A stretch of 64,000 nt of DNA from Corynebacterium sp. (GTDB lineage: Bacteria > Actinomycetota > Actinomycetes > Mycobacteriales > Mycobacteriaceae): the NCBI RefSeq assembly GCF_030532325.1, contig NZ_JAUNLS010000002.1:1-64000 (forward strand). Direction: 5' to 3'. The position numbers were made by a program, and so were the translations under genes. This document shows, in pieces, positions 6,692-14,476 of the stretch. How positions within the stretch are numbered: position 1 is the first letter of the stretch; each line of letters begins with the position of its first letter. Below the pieces are notes generated by a model that was given only the letters and a program-made list of their open reading frames with translations, was not told where the DNA came from and did not search any database.

Positions 6692-8341
6692 TTAGAGCTC
6701 GAAGTGCATCGGGGAGCCTGGGCCGAGCGGGATGCCGATGAAGTACCAGATCATGAAGAAGATGAACCAGCCCACGAGCATCGCGGTGGCATACGGCAGG
6801 GCCAGGGACATGAGGGTGCCCACGCCGGCGCGCTTGTAGTAGCGCTGCAGGAAGGTCAGGGCTAGGGCGAAGTAAGGCGACATCGGGGTGATGATGTTAG
6901 TGGGGGAATCACCGATGCGGAAGAGCATCTGGGTGACCTCGGGGGCAACGCCGACGTACATCATCATCGGCACCACCACCGGCGCCATGAGCGCCCACTG
7001 GGCGGAGCCGGAGGTCAGCAGCAGGTTGATAAGCGCCACCATGAGGACGAAGCCGGCGAAGAGGAGCACCACCGGCAGGTCCCACTTCTGCAGGAGCTCG
7101 GCGCCGCGGATGGCGGTCCAGGAACCGAGGTTGGACCACTTGAACCAGGCCAGGAACTGGGAGACGGCGAAGAAGAGCACGAGCATGGGCAGCAGGGTCT
7201 TCAGGCCCTTGGCCATCATGTCCGGGATGTCCTTGGCAGAGGAGATGGTGCCGGCGACCAGGCCGTAGGTCAGGCCGCAGAGGAAGAAGCCGAGGGAGAT
7301 CGGCACGGCGATCGCGGTGATCAGCGGGGACTTCATGAAGCCCTCCTCCGGGTTGGATAGCGGGGAGGCCGGGAGCAACAGGAGCAGGAAGAAGATCACC
7401 AGGAAGGCCAGCAGCGCCAGGCCGGCGGCCTTGAAGGCCTTGGACTCGGTGGGGGAGAGCTCGAGGGAGTCGTCGTCGGCGTCGTCAGGCGAATCGCCCT
7501 CGGTGGCGTTGGCAAAGGAAAGCTCGTCCTCCTCGAGGTCATCGTGGTCCACGAGCTGGCGGGCCTTCTTGACCACAAAGAACTCGGTCACCGCGGTGAT
7601 GATGAGCGCTAGGACAATGGCCGAGGGAATGACAAAGAAGATGTTGGCCAGCGGGGAGACCACGTACTCGGGATCCACGATGTCTGCGGCCGAGGTGGAG
7701 ATGCCGGCCAGAAGGAGGTCGGTGATGTTGAGGATGAGCGAGGCGTTGAAGCCGGCGGAGCTGGCGGCAAAGGAGACCATCGCGCCGACGATGGGCGAGC
7801 GGCCGACGGCGTGGAAGGCCATGGCGCCCAGCGGGATGATGATGACGTAGATGGCATCCGAGGCCACGGAGCCGGTCACGCCGGCCAGGGCCACCATGAA
7901 GGTCAGGGTCTTGGGGCCGACCTTGTTGACCATGGCGCGCACGAGGGCGGAGAGAAGGCCTGTTTGCTCGGCGACGGCCACGCCCAGCATCACCGCGAGG
8001 ATGACGCCCAGTGGCGGGAAGGCGATGAAGTTCTCGACGGCGTCGGTGACCATCTTGGAGAGGTTTTCTGCAGTGAGCAGGGACTCCACCTGGACGGTAT
8101 CGCCGGTGCCGGGGTCGACGGCGGACATGCCGATTTGCTGGCCAATCCAGGAGCACAGCGCGACCACGACGGAGAGGATGACAAAGAGCCAGAAGGGATC
8201 AGGGAGTTTGTTGCCGATCTTCTCCACCATGCCGAGGAAACCGGCGGAGGATTCTGAATCCTTCTTGGGCTTGGTCTCCTCCGCCTCAGTGGCCGGCTTG
8301 CTGGTGTTCCCGGTGGTGGGGGATTTCGTGGATCCTGCCAT
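6692..8341 (-). CDS. AbgT-family transporter
   Basis: A 549-aa membrane protein of the AbgT/MtrF family, which imports p-aminobenzoyl-glutamate or exports antimetabolites using ion gradients. About ten or more hydrophobic helices are visible. Family segments include KIGNKLPDPFWLFV near the N-terminus, the pore region VTGSVASDAIYVIIIPLGA, and SGSAQWALMAPVVVP with IGDSPTNIITPMSPY near the C-terminus. A strongly acidic cytosolic loop lies between helices about residues 265-300. The N-terminal 35 residues are Lys/Glu/Thr-rich and probably cytosolic. Substrate choice within the family cannot be read from sequence. The hypothetical gene follows 44 bp downstream. Confidence 0.9.
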   Translation of the reverse strand: MAGSTKSPTTGNTSKPATEAEETKPKKDSESSAGFLGMVEKIGNKLPDPFWLFVILSVVVALCSWIGQQIGMSAVDPGTGDTVQVESLLTAENLSKMVTDAVENFIAFPPLGVILAVMLGVAVAEQTGLLSALVRAMVNKVGPKTLTFMVALAGVTGSVASDAIYVIIIPLGAMAFHAVGRSPIVGAMVSFAASSAGFNASLILNITDLLLAGISTSAADIVDPEYVVSPLANIFFVIPSAIVLALIITAVTEFFVVKKARQLVDHDDLEEDELSFANATEGDSPDDADDDSLELSPTESKAFKAAGLALLAFLVIFFLLLLLPASPLSNPEEGFMKSPLITAIAVPISLGFFLCGLTYGLVAGTISSAKDIPDMMAKGLKTLLPMLVLFFAVSQFLAWFKWSNLGSWTAIRGAELLQKWDLPVVLLFAGFVLMVALINLLLTSGSAQWALMAPVVVPMMMYVGVAPEVTQMLFRIGDSPTNIITPMSPYFALALTFLQRYYKRAGVGTLMSLALPYATAMLVGWFIFFMIWYFIGIPLGPGSPMHFEL

Positions 8342-8651
8342 GGGTGCACTTCCTGGTCGGGTTCAACGGTCACGCGCGCTGCGGGGAGGCGCGGCGCGCA
8401 AAAGTACCCTCTAGGATAAACACAAAAGGGGCAAGAATGTGACTCGCGGCACCAAATTGGCTGGGGTGGTGGTGTTTTGGGCTTGGTGCTGTGCGGGCGT
8501 TTGGGGCGCTTTTGGGCGTTTGGGTGTTTGGGGCGCTGCTCAAGCGAAGACATATATGTGTTCAGGGGGCTAAATCGAACTTTTCCGTTTTCAGTAGATG
8601 TTCATTTATCCCCACAAAGCCATGAGACTCGGTGCATGGTCAGCCGTCAGC
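8342..8651. other. Intergenic region between AbgT promoter and toxin-antitoxin module
   Basis: 310 bp without a gene. The left part should carry the minus-strand promoter of the AbgT gene; the reverse complement around 8413-8418 reads TATCCT. A G/T-rich stretch (8455-8535) follows, with repeated GTTTGGGGCGC and GTTTGGG words. The right part is AT-richer, marking the edge of the accessory zone. Confidence 0.4.
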
Positions 8652-9080
8652 TCACCCGTGATCGTAAAGATCGTTGAATCGTGCTTCGATCCAGATGACA
8701 TAGAAAATATGGCCTGACTTCCACCCTACTAGCGCATGGTTCCCCTCATGCCGGTACACGTGGAATTTTTCCACGTCGGTGAACTGCTGCGGAATATGTG
8801 GCTTAATTACGCGGCGAGGTAATTGCTCCGAGCCCAGGCCGTGTCTGGATTGTTGGGAGAGCTCAACCCAAGGCATCCTGCACCGCTTGTGCCACTTGGT
8901 GAGGAAGGCAAGCCTCTGTTTGTCCGTCAGCTCTTCGAATCCCCAACCGGGTTGAAGATGGCGAAAGGAAATCGCTGGGTACTCGGATTCTTCTTTGCGG
9001 AGAGCCTCAAGCACGCCGAGAGCTGGACGTTGAGGTACATCGTTGGGGCGATTTCCACGCCTCTTACCTTTCTTGGACAT
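8652..9080 (-). CDS. Putative toxin of a Panacea toxin-antitoxin pair
   Basis: A 142-aa basic protein immediately downstream of the Panacea antitoxin: the antitoxin stop TAG is followed directly by this ATG. In Panacea (PanTA) modules the partner of the antitoxin is normally a growth-inhibiting toxin, and toxin families are very diverse. The N-terminal 20 residues are Lys/Arg-rich. The C-terminal segment FHVYRHEGNHALVGWKS then HIFYVIWIEARFNDLYDH has the look of a small RelE-like beta-sheet fold, though without a decisive catalytic motif. I cannot assign an activity. Lower GC than core genes. Toxin function is inferred from position. Confidence 0.6.
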   Translation of the reverse strand: MSKKGKRRGNRPNDVPQRPALGVLEALRKEESEYPAISFRHLQPGWGFEELTDKQRLAFLTKWHKRCRMPWVELSQQSRHGLGSEQLPRRVIKPHIPQQFTDVEKFHVYRHEGNHALVGWKSGHIFYVIWIEARFNDLYDHG

Positions 9081-9533
9081 CTACGCGCAGAAAAACTCTT
9101 TGAGATCGGCATCAGAAATTTCGATGGAGCGCTCATCTTCGCGGAAGTTTTTGAGCCATGGAGATTCTTGATGGGTCTTGTTACGCAATGCCCATGCAGA
9201 AAAAGGTCCGTACTGGTTCCAGACTTGAATCAGTTGCTGCTCGACATCGCGGTAGTCGTCCCAGTTGAAGTCTTCAGAGACGAATTCGTCGGCGTCGATG
9301 GGGCCGTTCTTGTACTTTTTCGTATCTCGATATACTGAAACAACCACGGGCCCGTGTGCCCACGCTTCCATTCGGTCATTGAAGAGGGGAACGCCGTCGG
9401 AGGAGCGCATGACTGCACCCTTGGCGTAGTACAGGAGTTTTTGCAGCTTCAGCTGGGTGATATCGGCATCAGCTACCTCCTGGGCCCATGCGACAAACCA
9501 CTCAGCGATATCGCGTGCGGAATATTCATGCAT
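9081..9533 (-). CDS. Panacea-domain (DUF4065/SocA-like) antitoxin 1
   Basis: A 150-aa Panacea-domain protein. Diagnostic features are ITQLKLQKLLYYAKG (around residues 25-39), then LFNDRMEAWAHGPVVVSVYR (about 50-69) and a C-terminal region with WALRNKTHQESPW. Panacea proteins neutralise many unrelated toxins, and SocA of Caulobacter acts as a proteolytic adaptor. The ribosome site AAGGAG precedes the ATG and a TATAGT -10 lies upstream (plus-strand 9591-9596). Antitoxin first, toxin second, zero spacing: the usual arrangement for such operons. A second, distinct Panacea gene lies at 13793-14356. Confidence 0.85.
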   Translation of the reverse strand: MHEYSARDIAEWFVAWAQEVADADITQLKLQKLLYYAKGAVMRSSDGVPLFNDRMEAWAHGPVVVSVYRDTKKYKNGPIDADEFVSEDFNWDDYRDVEQQLIQVWNQYGPFSAWALRNKTHQESPWLKNFREDERSIEISDADLKEFFCA

Positions 9534-9653
9534 GGTTCGCTCTCCTTCTATTGCTGTGTCATGATGTGCCTAGTGATGATTCGGCACAACTATAACCTGC
9601 TGTGCTGACATGCTGGAACCCCTCTCAGCAAAAGTGAGACTGAGGTCAATGGA

Positions 9654-10274
9654 CTAGGGGGTGTTAAAACCCTGCTTTTTTATTACTCGGGCCCGCTTGC
9701 GGAATGCGGCGGATAGAGCGGGAACATGGGAGTCGTTGAAGTCGTGGATGGTAGCTGCGGAGCCTTCGGTGCCGGTGGCATCGCGGGTGACCCGTCCAAT
9801 ATTTTGAATGATGTTGCCCTTGAACGCGACCGGGGCAGCGAGAACTAGCGCGTCAATGTCCGGCAGGTCGAGCCCTTCACCGGCGACCTGTGCCATCGCA
9901 AGCACAATGAAGCCGTGGGAATATGAAAGCTGCTCTAGCACGTGTTGGCGTTGTTGCGCCGTTTGCCCGCCATGCAACTCGAAGAGCGCGTGTTGGCTGC
10001 CCTGAGCAACGAGGGTACGCAGGTGAGCGAGGTGTTCTCGACGTTTGGTGAGTACCATGACGTTGTGACCCGAGTGCGCGGCCTCGGTAATGACCTGAGC
10101 AATGAGCCGGTTACGAGTGGTATCGGAAGCTAAGGCGTTGTCTAAGTCTGGCCAGAAAAGATAAGGCTCATCATAAGTAAACGTGGTCTCGTGTACGACG
10201 TAGTGCATGGGCCCAGAACGGTCGAGATGCATGGTATGGCGGACTGGTCCGCAGATGAGTGGCAGGACTTGACC
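9654..10274 (-). pseudogene. C-terminal fragment of an SF2 DEAD/DEAH helicase
   Basis: About 206 codons of the second RecA-like half of a superfamily 2 helicase. It opens at LICGPVRH, a segment that in full-length relatives follows the helicase Walker-type half. It contains HNVMVLTKRREHLAHL, the ELHGGQTAQQR region, MAQVAGEGLDLPDIDALVLA and the motif VI-like NIIQNIGRVTRD. The ATP-binding N-terminal half is absent. Going upstream, the coding sequence runs straight into a partial CRISPR repeat at 10275, so the frame has no legitimate start and cannot make a working helicase. It resembles the helicases of restriction or TOTE-type conflict loci, but the remaining piece does not allow a firmer call. 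The cleanest reading is a deletion that fused two once-separate defence loci. Confidence 0.75.
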
Positions 10275-10771
10275 GGATGAGCCCACCACCCCGGCCGAAG
10301 AGTCCCCAGCACAGCAGTGCTCCCCGCGTGAGCGGGGATGAGCCGTGAGTCCGAATTTACCTGACAGCAAACCTCATGTGCTCCCCGCGTGAGCGGGGAT
10401 GAGCCCCGACCCCGCACACACAGCCCACCCAGGGCACCGTGCTCCCCGCGTGAGCGGGGATGAGCCGTGAGTCCGAATTTACCTGACAGCAAACCTCATG
10501 TGCTCCCCGCGTGAGCGGGGATGAGCCCCGACCCCGCACACACAGCCCACCCAGGGCACCGTGCTCCCCGCGTGAGCGGGGATGAGCCCCCGACCCGAGA
10601 GTTCATTCCCCGGCAGTAATCGTGCTCCCCGCGTGAGCGGGGATGAGCCGTCTAAATGTACCCAAATATGTTGTCCCTAACCGTGCTCCCCGCGTGAGCG
10701 GGGATGAGCCCTGGAAACGGATATGGTCAACGTCGGGCGAGTCGTGCTCCCCGCGTGAGCGGGGATGAACC
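10275..10771 (+). CRISPR. Truncated type I-E CRISPR array, 8 full repeats, no cas genes
   Basis: Eight 28-nt repeats start at 10317, 10378, 10439, 10500, 10561, 10622, 10683 and 10744, each beginning GTGCTCCCCGCGTGAGCGGG. Seven 33-nt spacers separate them, giving a regular 61-nt period. The palindromic CCCCGC...GCGGGG core is of the Cas3/Cascade subtype I-E kind. An eighth 33-nt spacer (10284-10316) is preceded only by the last 9 nt of a repeat (GGATGAGCC, 10275-10283), so the array is cut inside a repeat. The last repeat ends GATGAACC instead of GATGAGCC, as is common for the leader-distal repeat. The missing leader should therefore have been on the left, where the helicase stump now lies. 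Spacers 10345-10377 and 10467-10499 are identical, as are 10406-10438 and 10528-10560. No cas gene lies within the window. Confidence 0.97.
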
Positions 10772-10909
10772 GTTCACGGAGATGCACTGAACCGTATGGG
10801 CAGGGTGTTCACTGTTTGGACATTGACAAATTGGTTCTCGCCGAAGCGTTGATTATTCTTTTATGGCAGCCTTTTCGCCTGCGGCCTCGTGCCTGCGGTG
10901 GTGCTGTGT

Positions 10910-10983
10910 GGGGCTATAGCTCAGTCGGTTAGAGCCGCGGACTCATAATCCGCTGGTCCCGGGTTCGAGCCCCGGTGGCCCCA
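10910..10983 (+). tRNA. tRNA with CAT anticodon (elongator Met or Ile2)
   Basis: A 74-nt cloverleaf. The acceptor stem GGGGCTA pairs with TGGCCCC with discriminator A. The D arm is AGCTCAGTCGGTTAGAGC, the anticodon loop CTCATAA and the T arm GTTCGAGCC. CCA is not encoded. CAT fits either elongator tRNA-Met or tRNA-Ile whose C34 is modified to lysidine; sequence alone does not settle it. It lies 138 bp beyond the CRISPR array, and tRNA genes are frequent integration points for islands. Confidence 0.9.
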
Positions 10984-11088
10984 CGAGAGGTGCTCTCACC
11001 CCCACAGCCCCGCACCAGCCAGAGCATTCTGGTTCGGTGCGGGGCTGTCTTTGGTGAGGGGCTATGGTGGTCGGCTTGCCTAGCCGGC

Positions 11089-11667
11089 TTAGCGGTCCGC
11101 GGTGAGGGTGATGCCGTTGGCCTTGGCGGCGTCGCCAAGCTTGGCCAAGGAGGGGGCGTCCTCCTGGAGGTTGTAGGTCTCCGCAAAGTGGACGTGAACG
11201 TGGGTGGCGTCGGTGACCACGAGGTCAAAGAGCTTGTGGCCGGCCTTCTGCTCCTCCTGGGCGGCCACGCGCTTGAGGGCGTTGACGCCGGTGGGCAGGG
11301 CGGCCTCGTTGTTGGTCTCGGTACTGTTGCTCTCGACGCCGTCTGTATTGGCGCTGGGCTCGGTGGTCTCAGCGTTGTTGTCCAGCTGCTCCGAAAAGTC
11401 CGGGCGGTCAGCGCCCAGGATGGAGCTGCCCAGTTCCAGCAGCGCGGACAGATCCCCGTTGGTGAGAACGCCGGAAAGGTCGCCGTCGGAGGAGAGCTTG
11501 AGGGCGTCCGAGATGGAGGAACCCTCAGCGCCCTGTGCAGCGTTACCTGCGGGCGCGGCGGTGTTGGCGGTGGGCTCGGCGGCGTTGGCGGTGGTGGTGC
11601 CCGCTAGCAGGAGCGCCGGCAGGGCCACTGCCAGGGTGCCGCGGCGAAGAGTAGTGGACATGCGCAT
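11089..11667 (-). CDS. Secreted hypothetical protein
   Basis: A 192-aa exported protein of unknown function. A signal peptide (RRGTLAVALPALLLAGTTTANA, cleavage after ANA near residue 29) is followed by an Asn/Thr/Glu-rich acidic linker to about residue 125. A compact C-terminal domain then has alternating strands (KLFDLVVTDATHVHVHFAETY). I recognise no catalytic motif. AAAGGA lies 7 nt upstream of the ATG at 11667. A nearby ATG at 11661 could also serve. The secreted lipase gene lies about 140 bp upstream on the same strand. Confidence 0.65.
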   Translation of the reverse strand: MRMSTTLRRGTLAVALPALLLAGTTTANAAEPTANTAAPAGNAAQGAEGSSISDALKLSSDGDLSGVLTNGDLSALLELGSSILGADRPDFSEQLDNNAETTEPSANTDGVESNSTETNNEAALPTGVNALKRVAAQEEQKAGHKLFDLVVTDATHVHVHFAETYNLQEDAPSLAKLGDAAKANGITLTADR

Positions 11668-11810
11668 GAAAATATCCTTTCAATTTCCGGTTAGTACGGT
11701 TCCGGTTAGTGCGGGGATTTCTTGCAAACCCGATAGGAAATGTAGGCCGCAATTCTGTGCCGAAGCTTGAAATTAGATATTTTCTGCGCAGAGGTTTCCT
11801 GGAAATCTAG

Positions 11811-13181
11811 CTACTCGTCGAGGGCCTTTTCAATCGCGGCAACCGCCTCCTTAATGTGCGGAATGGTGCCGGCGACGTGCGAGCCGGCGTCGTTGGGGAT
11901 GAACGTGACATCCGCGCCGCGCTCGGACCACTCCTTGGCCAGCTGCTCAGCGGTGGCGAAGGGGATAACGTCATCGCCGCGCCCGTGCGTGAGCACCACG
12001 GGGATCGAGGGGGCGTCATAACCAATGTGCTGATCAGCTAGCACCTGGTTGTACGGGGCTTCGGCCACCAGCTTGGCGACGTCCCTCCCGTCCGCACTCA
12101 GCTTCTCAATCGTGTTGCCGGCGAAGCCGCCGAGGCCGAGGGTGCAGGTGTTGGTGGCGTCGAGCAGCACGCGCTGGCCCTTCTCACTGAAGTGGGAGTT
12201 GAGATCGACGCCGTAGCTATCGCTCAGGCCCAGCAGGGCGTAGGCCTCGAAGAGGAAGTAGGTGGTGCCGTCGAGCGTAGTGGGCAGCAGGGTGAGATCC
12301 GTCGGCGCCGCACCGGCGATGGCGAGTTTGACGTTGAGCTCGGGCGCGTAGTCGTCGTAAAGCTCGGCAGCCGAGGCAGCCGCACCGCCGCCCTGGGAGT
12401 AGCCGTTGATGAAGACGGGATTCTTAGCGCTGATGTCCCAACCCTCGAGCTGCTGGGCGGCGCGCGCACTATCGAGCACCGCGTGGCCCTGGGAAATGCG
12501 GTCCATGTAGGTGTGGATGCCGGGCGTGCCCAGTCCCTCGTAATCGGTGACCACCACGGCGTAGCCCTTCTTGAGGAAGGACTCGAAGAAGAACTGCTCG
12601 TAGTCGCCCACGCCCTCGGCAATCTTGCGGGAGGGCGCGCAGCGATCCGCCACCCCCTGGGTGCCCGGGGCGAAGGCCACGAGCGGGCGCGGGCCCTTGC
12701 CTGTCCACTCCTTCTTGGGCTCGATGACGATGCCGCTGACCGGGACCTTCTTGCCCGTGCGGTTGATGGAGGAGTACAGGATGCGCTGGGCCTTGTAGGG
12801 GCCGACGTTGGTAATGCCCAGCGTGTTGGCCGGGTTGCGCACCGAGGCCGCGCGGAAGAGCTGGCCGGGCTGTGAGCCTGCGAGATCGACGGGATCGTGG
12901 TAGAAGGCGGAGTACTCGTCGCCGTGGGCGTCGCCGGCCGCGCGCGGGGAAGTGGAGTAGAACTCCATGTCCTCGGCGCCCTCGCGGACGGTGTCACGCT
13001 GCTCAGGGGCGAGCTCCGCGACGGGGTCCTCGAGGGCTTCGTCGGCGATAGCGGACTCGGGGAGTTCCTGGGCTGGGTTCGGGGCTTCGGTGGGGGCTGC
13101 CGCGGCGAGCGGGGCAGTGAATACGGCGGCAGCGGTGGCTGCGGCCAGCAGCGCGAGGCGCTGGCGAGGCTTCTTGGCCAA
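11811..13181 (-). CDS. Secreted lipase (LIP-type triacylglycerol lipase family)
   Basis: A 456-aa secretory lipase with an alpha/beta hydrolase fold, expected to hydrolyse host or environmental acylglycerols outside the cell. A signal peptide ending near APLAAAAP (about residue 30) is followed by the nucleophile elbow GYSQGG (Ser262). The acid is Asp403 or 404 in THGRGDDVIP and the histidine is His435 in DAGSHVAG. Length and motif spacing match the actinobacterial family. The start is TTG at 13181, supported by AAAGGA 7 nt upstream and by the Lys/Arg-rich signal peptide that follows. It could supply fatty acids, relevant because many skin corynebacteria are lipophilic, but that is inference. 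Confidence 0.9.
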   Translation of the reverse strand: MAKKPRQRLALLAAATAAAVFTAPLAAAAPTEAPNPAQELPESAIADEALEDPVAELAPEQRDTVREGAEDMEFYSTSPRAAGDAHGDEYSAFYHDPVDLAGSQPGQLFRAASVRNPANTLGITNVGPYKAQRILYSSINRTGKKVPVSGIVIEPKKEWTGKGPRPLVAFAPGTQGVADRCAPSRKIAEGVGDYEQFFFESFLKKGYAVVVTDYEGLGTPGIHTYMDRISQGHAVLDSARAAQQLEGWDISAKNPVFINGYSQGGGAAASAAELYDDYAPELNVKLAIAGAAPTDLTLLPTTLDGTTYFLFEAYALLGLSDSYGVDLNSHFSEKGQRVLLDATNTCTLGLGGFAGNTIEKLSADGRDVAKLVAEAPYNQVLADQHIGYDAPSIPVVLTHGRGDDVIPFATAEQLAKEWSERGADVTFIPNDAGSHVAGTIPHIKEAVAAIEKALDE

Positions 13182-13326
13182 GATGAGTTCCTTTCACGGA
13201 CAGGCTGGAATGCAGTTCTGTGCGCTGAGCGGGCGTGAGCGCAGCTCAACGCATAAGAACAGAAAAATGCTATTCCGGGCTGCGCAGGCCTGGCAATGGG
13301 AAGGAACTAAAGTTCTTGTGCTGGGG

Positions 13327-13782
13327 TTAGCCGGCGGTCCACTGCTGGAGCTTGGTACTCATGACGGCAATGGCCGTCTCGTAGTTCTCTTGCAGTACGC
13401 AATCGATGACCAGTTGAGCGCCTGCTTCATGAGACGGCGGGCGGACGATGATAGAACAAGCTCTTAGATAAGTCAGCCCAGTATGGAGGGCGGTGCGCTT
13501 GTTTCCGTCTTCGAAGTGATGCCCCCGGGCGATGTTGACAATAACTGCGGCTGCTCTGTCATAGACAGAGGGAAATCTCGGCTGCTCCCATATAACTTGG
13601 AAAGGCGCAAAGATCGCCGACTCGAGGCCTTCCATGTCCACGCTGAACCCTGAGTATTCTTCCCAAGAACCGTCAGGGCGTTTTCGTCTTCCACACTTCT
13701 TATTGAGCATGCACGCGATCTCAATGAGGAGGGAAGCGGCCTTCTCCTCGTCACTCTGAGTGTTTCCATTGGAAGCTGCCAT
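13327..13782 (-). CDS. Fic/Doc-family toxin of a Panacea toxin-antitoxin pair
   Basis: A 151-aa Fic-fold protein with the catalytic loop HHFEDGNKRTA at residues 88-98, fitting the HxFx(D/E)GNKR pattern with His88 as general base. Fic proteins transfer AMP or other phosphate-containing groups; the short Doc type phosphorylates EF-Tu. The size is Doc-like, with no inhibitory helix evident. It begins 10 bp after the stop of the upstream Panacea antitoxin. The pairing of a Panacea antitoxin with a Doc/Fic toxin is the reason for the toxin call. A target of EF-Tu is possible but not shown by the sequence. Confidence 0.85.
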   Translation of the reverse strand: MAASNGNTQSDEEKAASLLIEIACMLNKKCGRRKRPDGSWEEYSGFSVDMEGLESAIFAPFQVIWEQPRFPSVYDRAAAVIVNIARGHHFEDGNKRTALHTGLTYLRACSIIVRPPSHEAGAQLVIDCVLQENYETAIAVMSTKLQQWTAG

Positions 13783-13792
13783 GCCTCAGCTT

Positions 13793-14356
13793 TCATTTAG
13801 TGGCGAGAATATTAAAGGTCTCGCTCCAGTCCTCTTCGACGAGTGCAGCTGCGGCAATAGCGTCTTCGAAAGAAAAAACACACGCGGGCGCTGGTGGCGT
13901 GGGCAGGGAGTTCGACGACTTAAGGTAGCTTGTGAACTCCTCACGAAGGGCTAGAACGCTAATTTCTTCATTGCCTCGCGCAGCCTCCGGGAGGCCTTGA
14001 CGAGCTAGACTCCATGCCTGGCCATGGCTTAGCCTAGAAAGTTCCGTGGATGTCTTAGCAGCATAAAATTCGACGACAGACTCGATGACTTCTTTTTCGA
14101 ATGTGGTCAGTTCTGCGCTATCGCCGCCTGGCACAAAAGGAATGCTCCAGCCACGAGCGGTGCCTTCTGTGGCGTTGCGTACGGTGGGCGGAACTGGGCC
14201 CTTGCGCCACGCTTCGAAGGACTCCGTGACAAGAGGAGAACCAGCCCATGCAAGGTGCCAGCCCTGAGCGAAAAAGCAGAGTTTGTAGAGTCGCATCTTG
14301 TCCACGTTTGGTGTTGACTCTGTGATGAATTGTGCTACGTCGAGGATCTTTGCCAT
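13793..14356 (-). CDS. Panacea-domain (DUF4065/SocA-like) antitoxin 2
   Basis: A 187-aa Panacea-domain protein. The N-terminus has NVDKMRLYKLCFFAQGWHLAW (around 17-37, family pattern KLQKLLYYAQ..hLa), then LVTESFEAWRKGPVPPTV (about 42-59) and the later RLSHGQAWSLARQG helix. A long C-terminal extension after residue 145 (SSNSLPTPP onward) is not part of the common domain and may contact the toxin. A GGAGG ribosome site precedes the ATG. It is clearly divergent from the first Panacea protein at 9081-9533, so the two modules did not arise by recent duplication. Confidence 0.87.
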   Translation of the reverse strand: MAKILDVAQFITESTPNVDKMRLYKLCFFAQGWHLAWAGSPLVTESFEAWRKGPVPPTVRNATEGTARGWSIPFVPGGDSAELTTFEKEVIESVVEFYAAKTSTELSRLSHGQAWSLARQGLPEAARGNEEISVLALREEFTSYLKSSNSLPTPPAPACVFSFEDAIAAAALVEEDWSETFNILATK

Positions 14357-14476
14357 GCCTCCTCCTTCCTTGTGCCATGCCTTGCGTGTGATTTTGGGCA
14401 GAGTGCCGATGTCAGTGCATTATCGTAATTCACATGGCGGACATTAGCGAAGAGTCAGCCCGGGGTTGGTTGAGTT

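Noticed and set aside
9654-10370. Complete 238-aa helicase gene starting within the CRISPR array
   Set aside because: The first 30 or so residues are CRISPR repeat and spacer translation and the ATP-binding half is missing, so it is a fragment.
10142-10539. Open frames across the CRISPR array with repeated HPRSRGEH peptides
   Set aside because: They are translations of the CRISPR repeat itself, not proteins.
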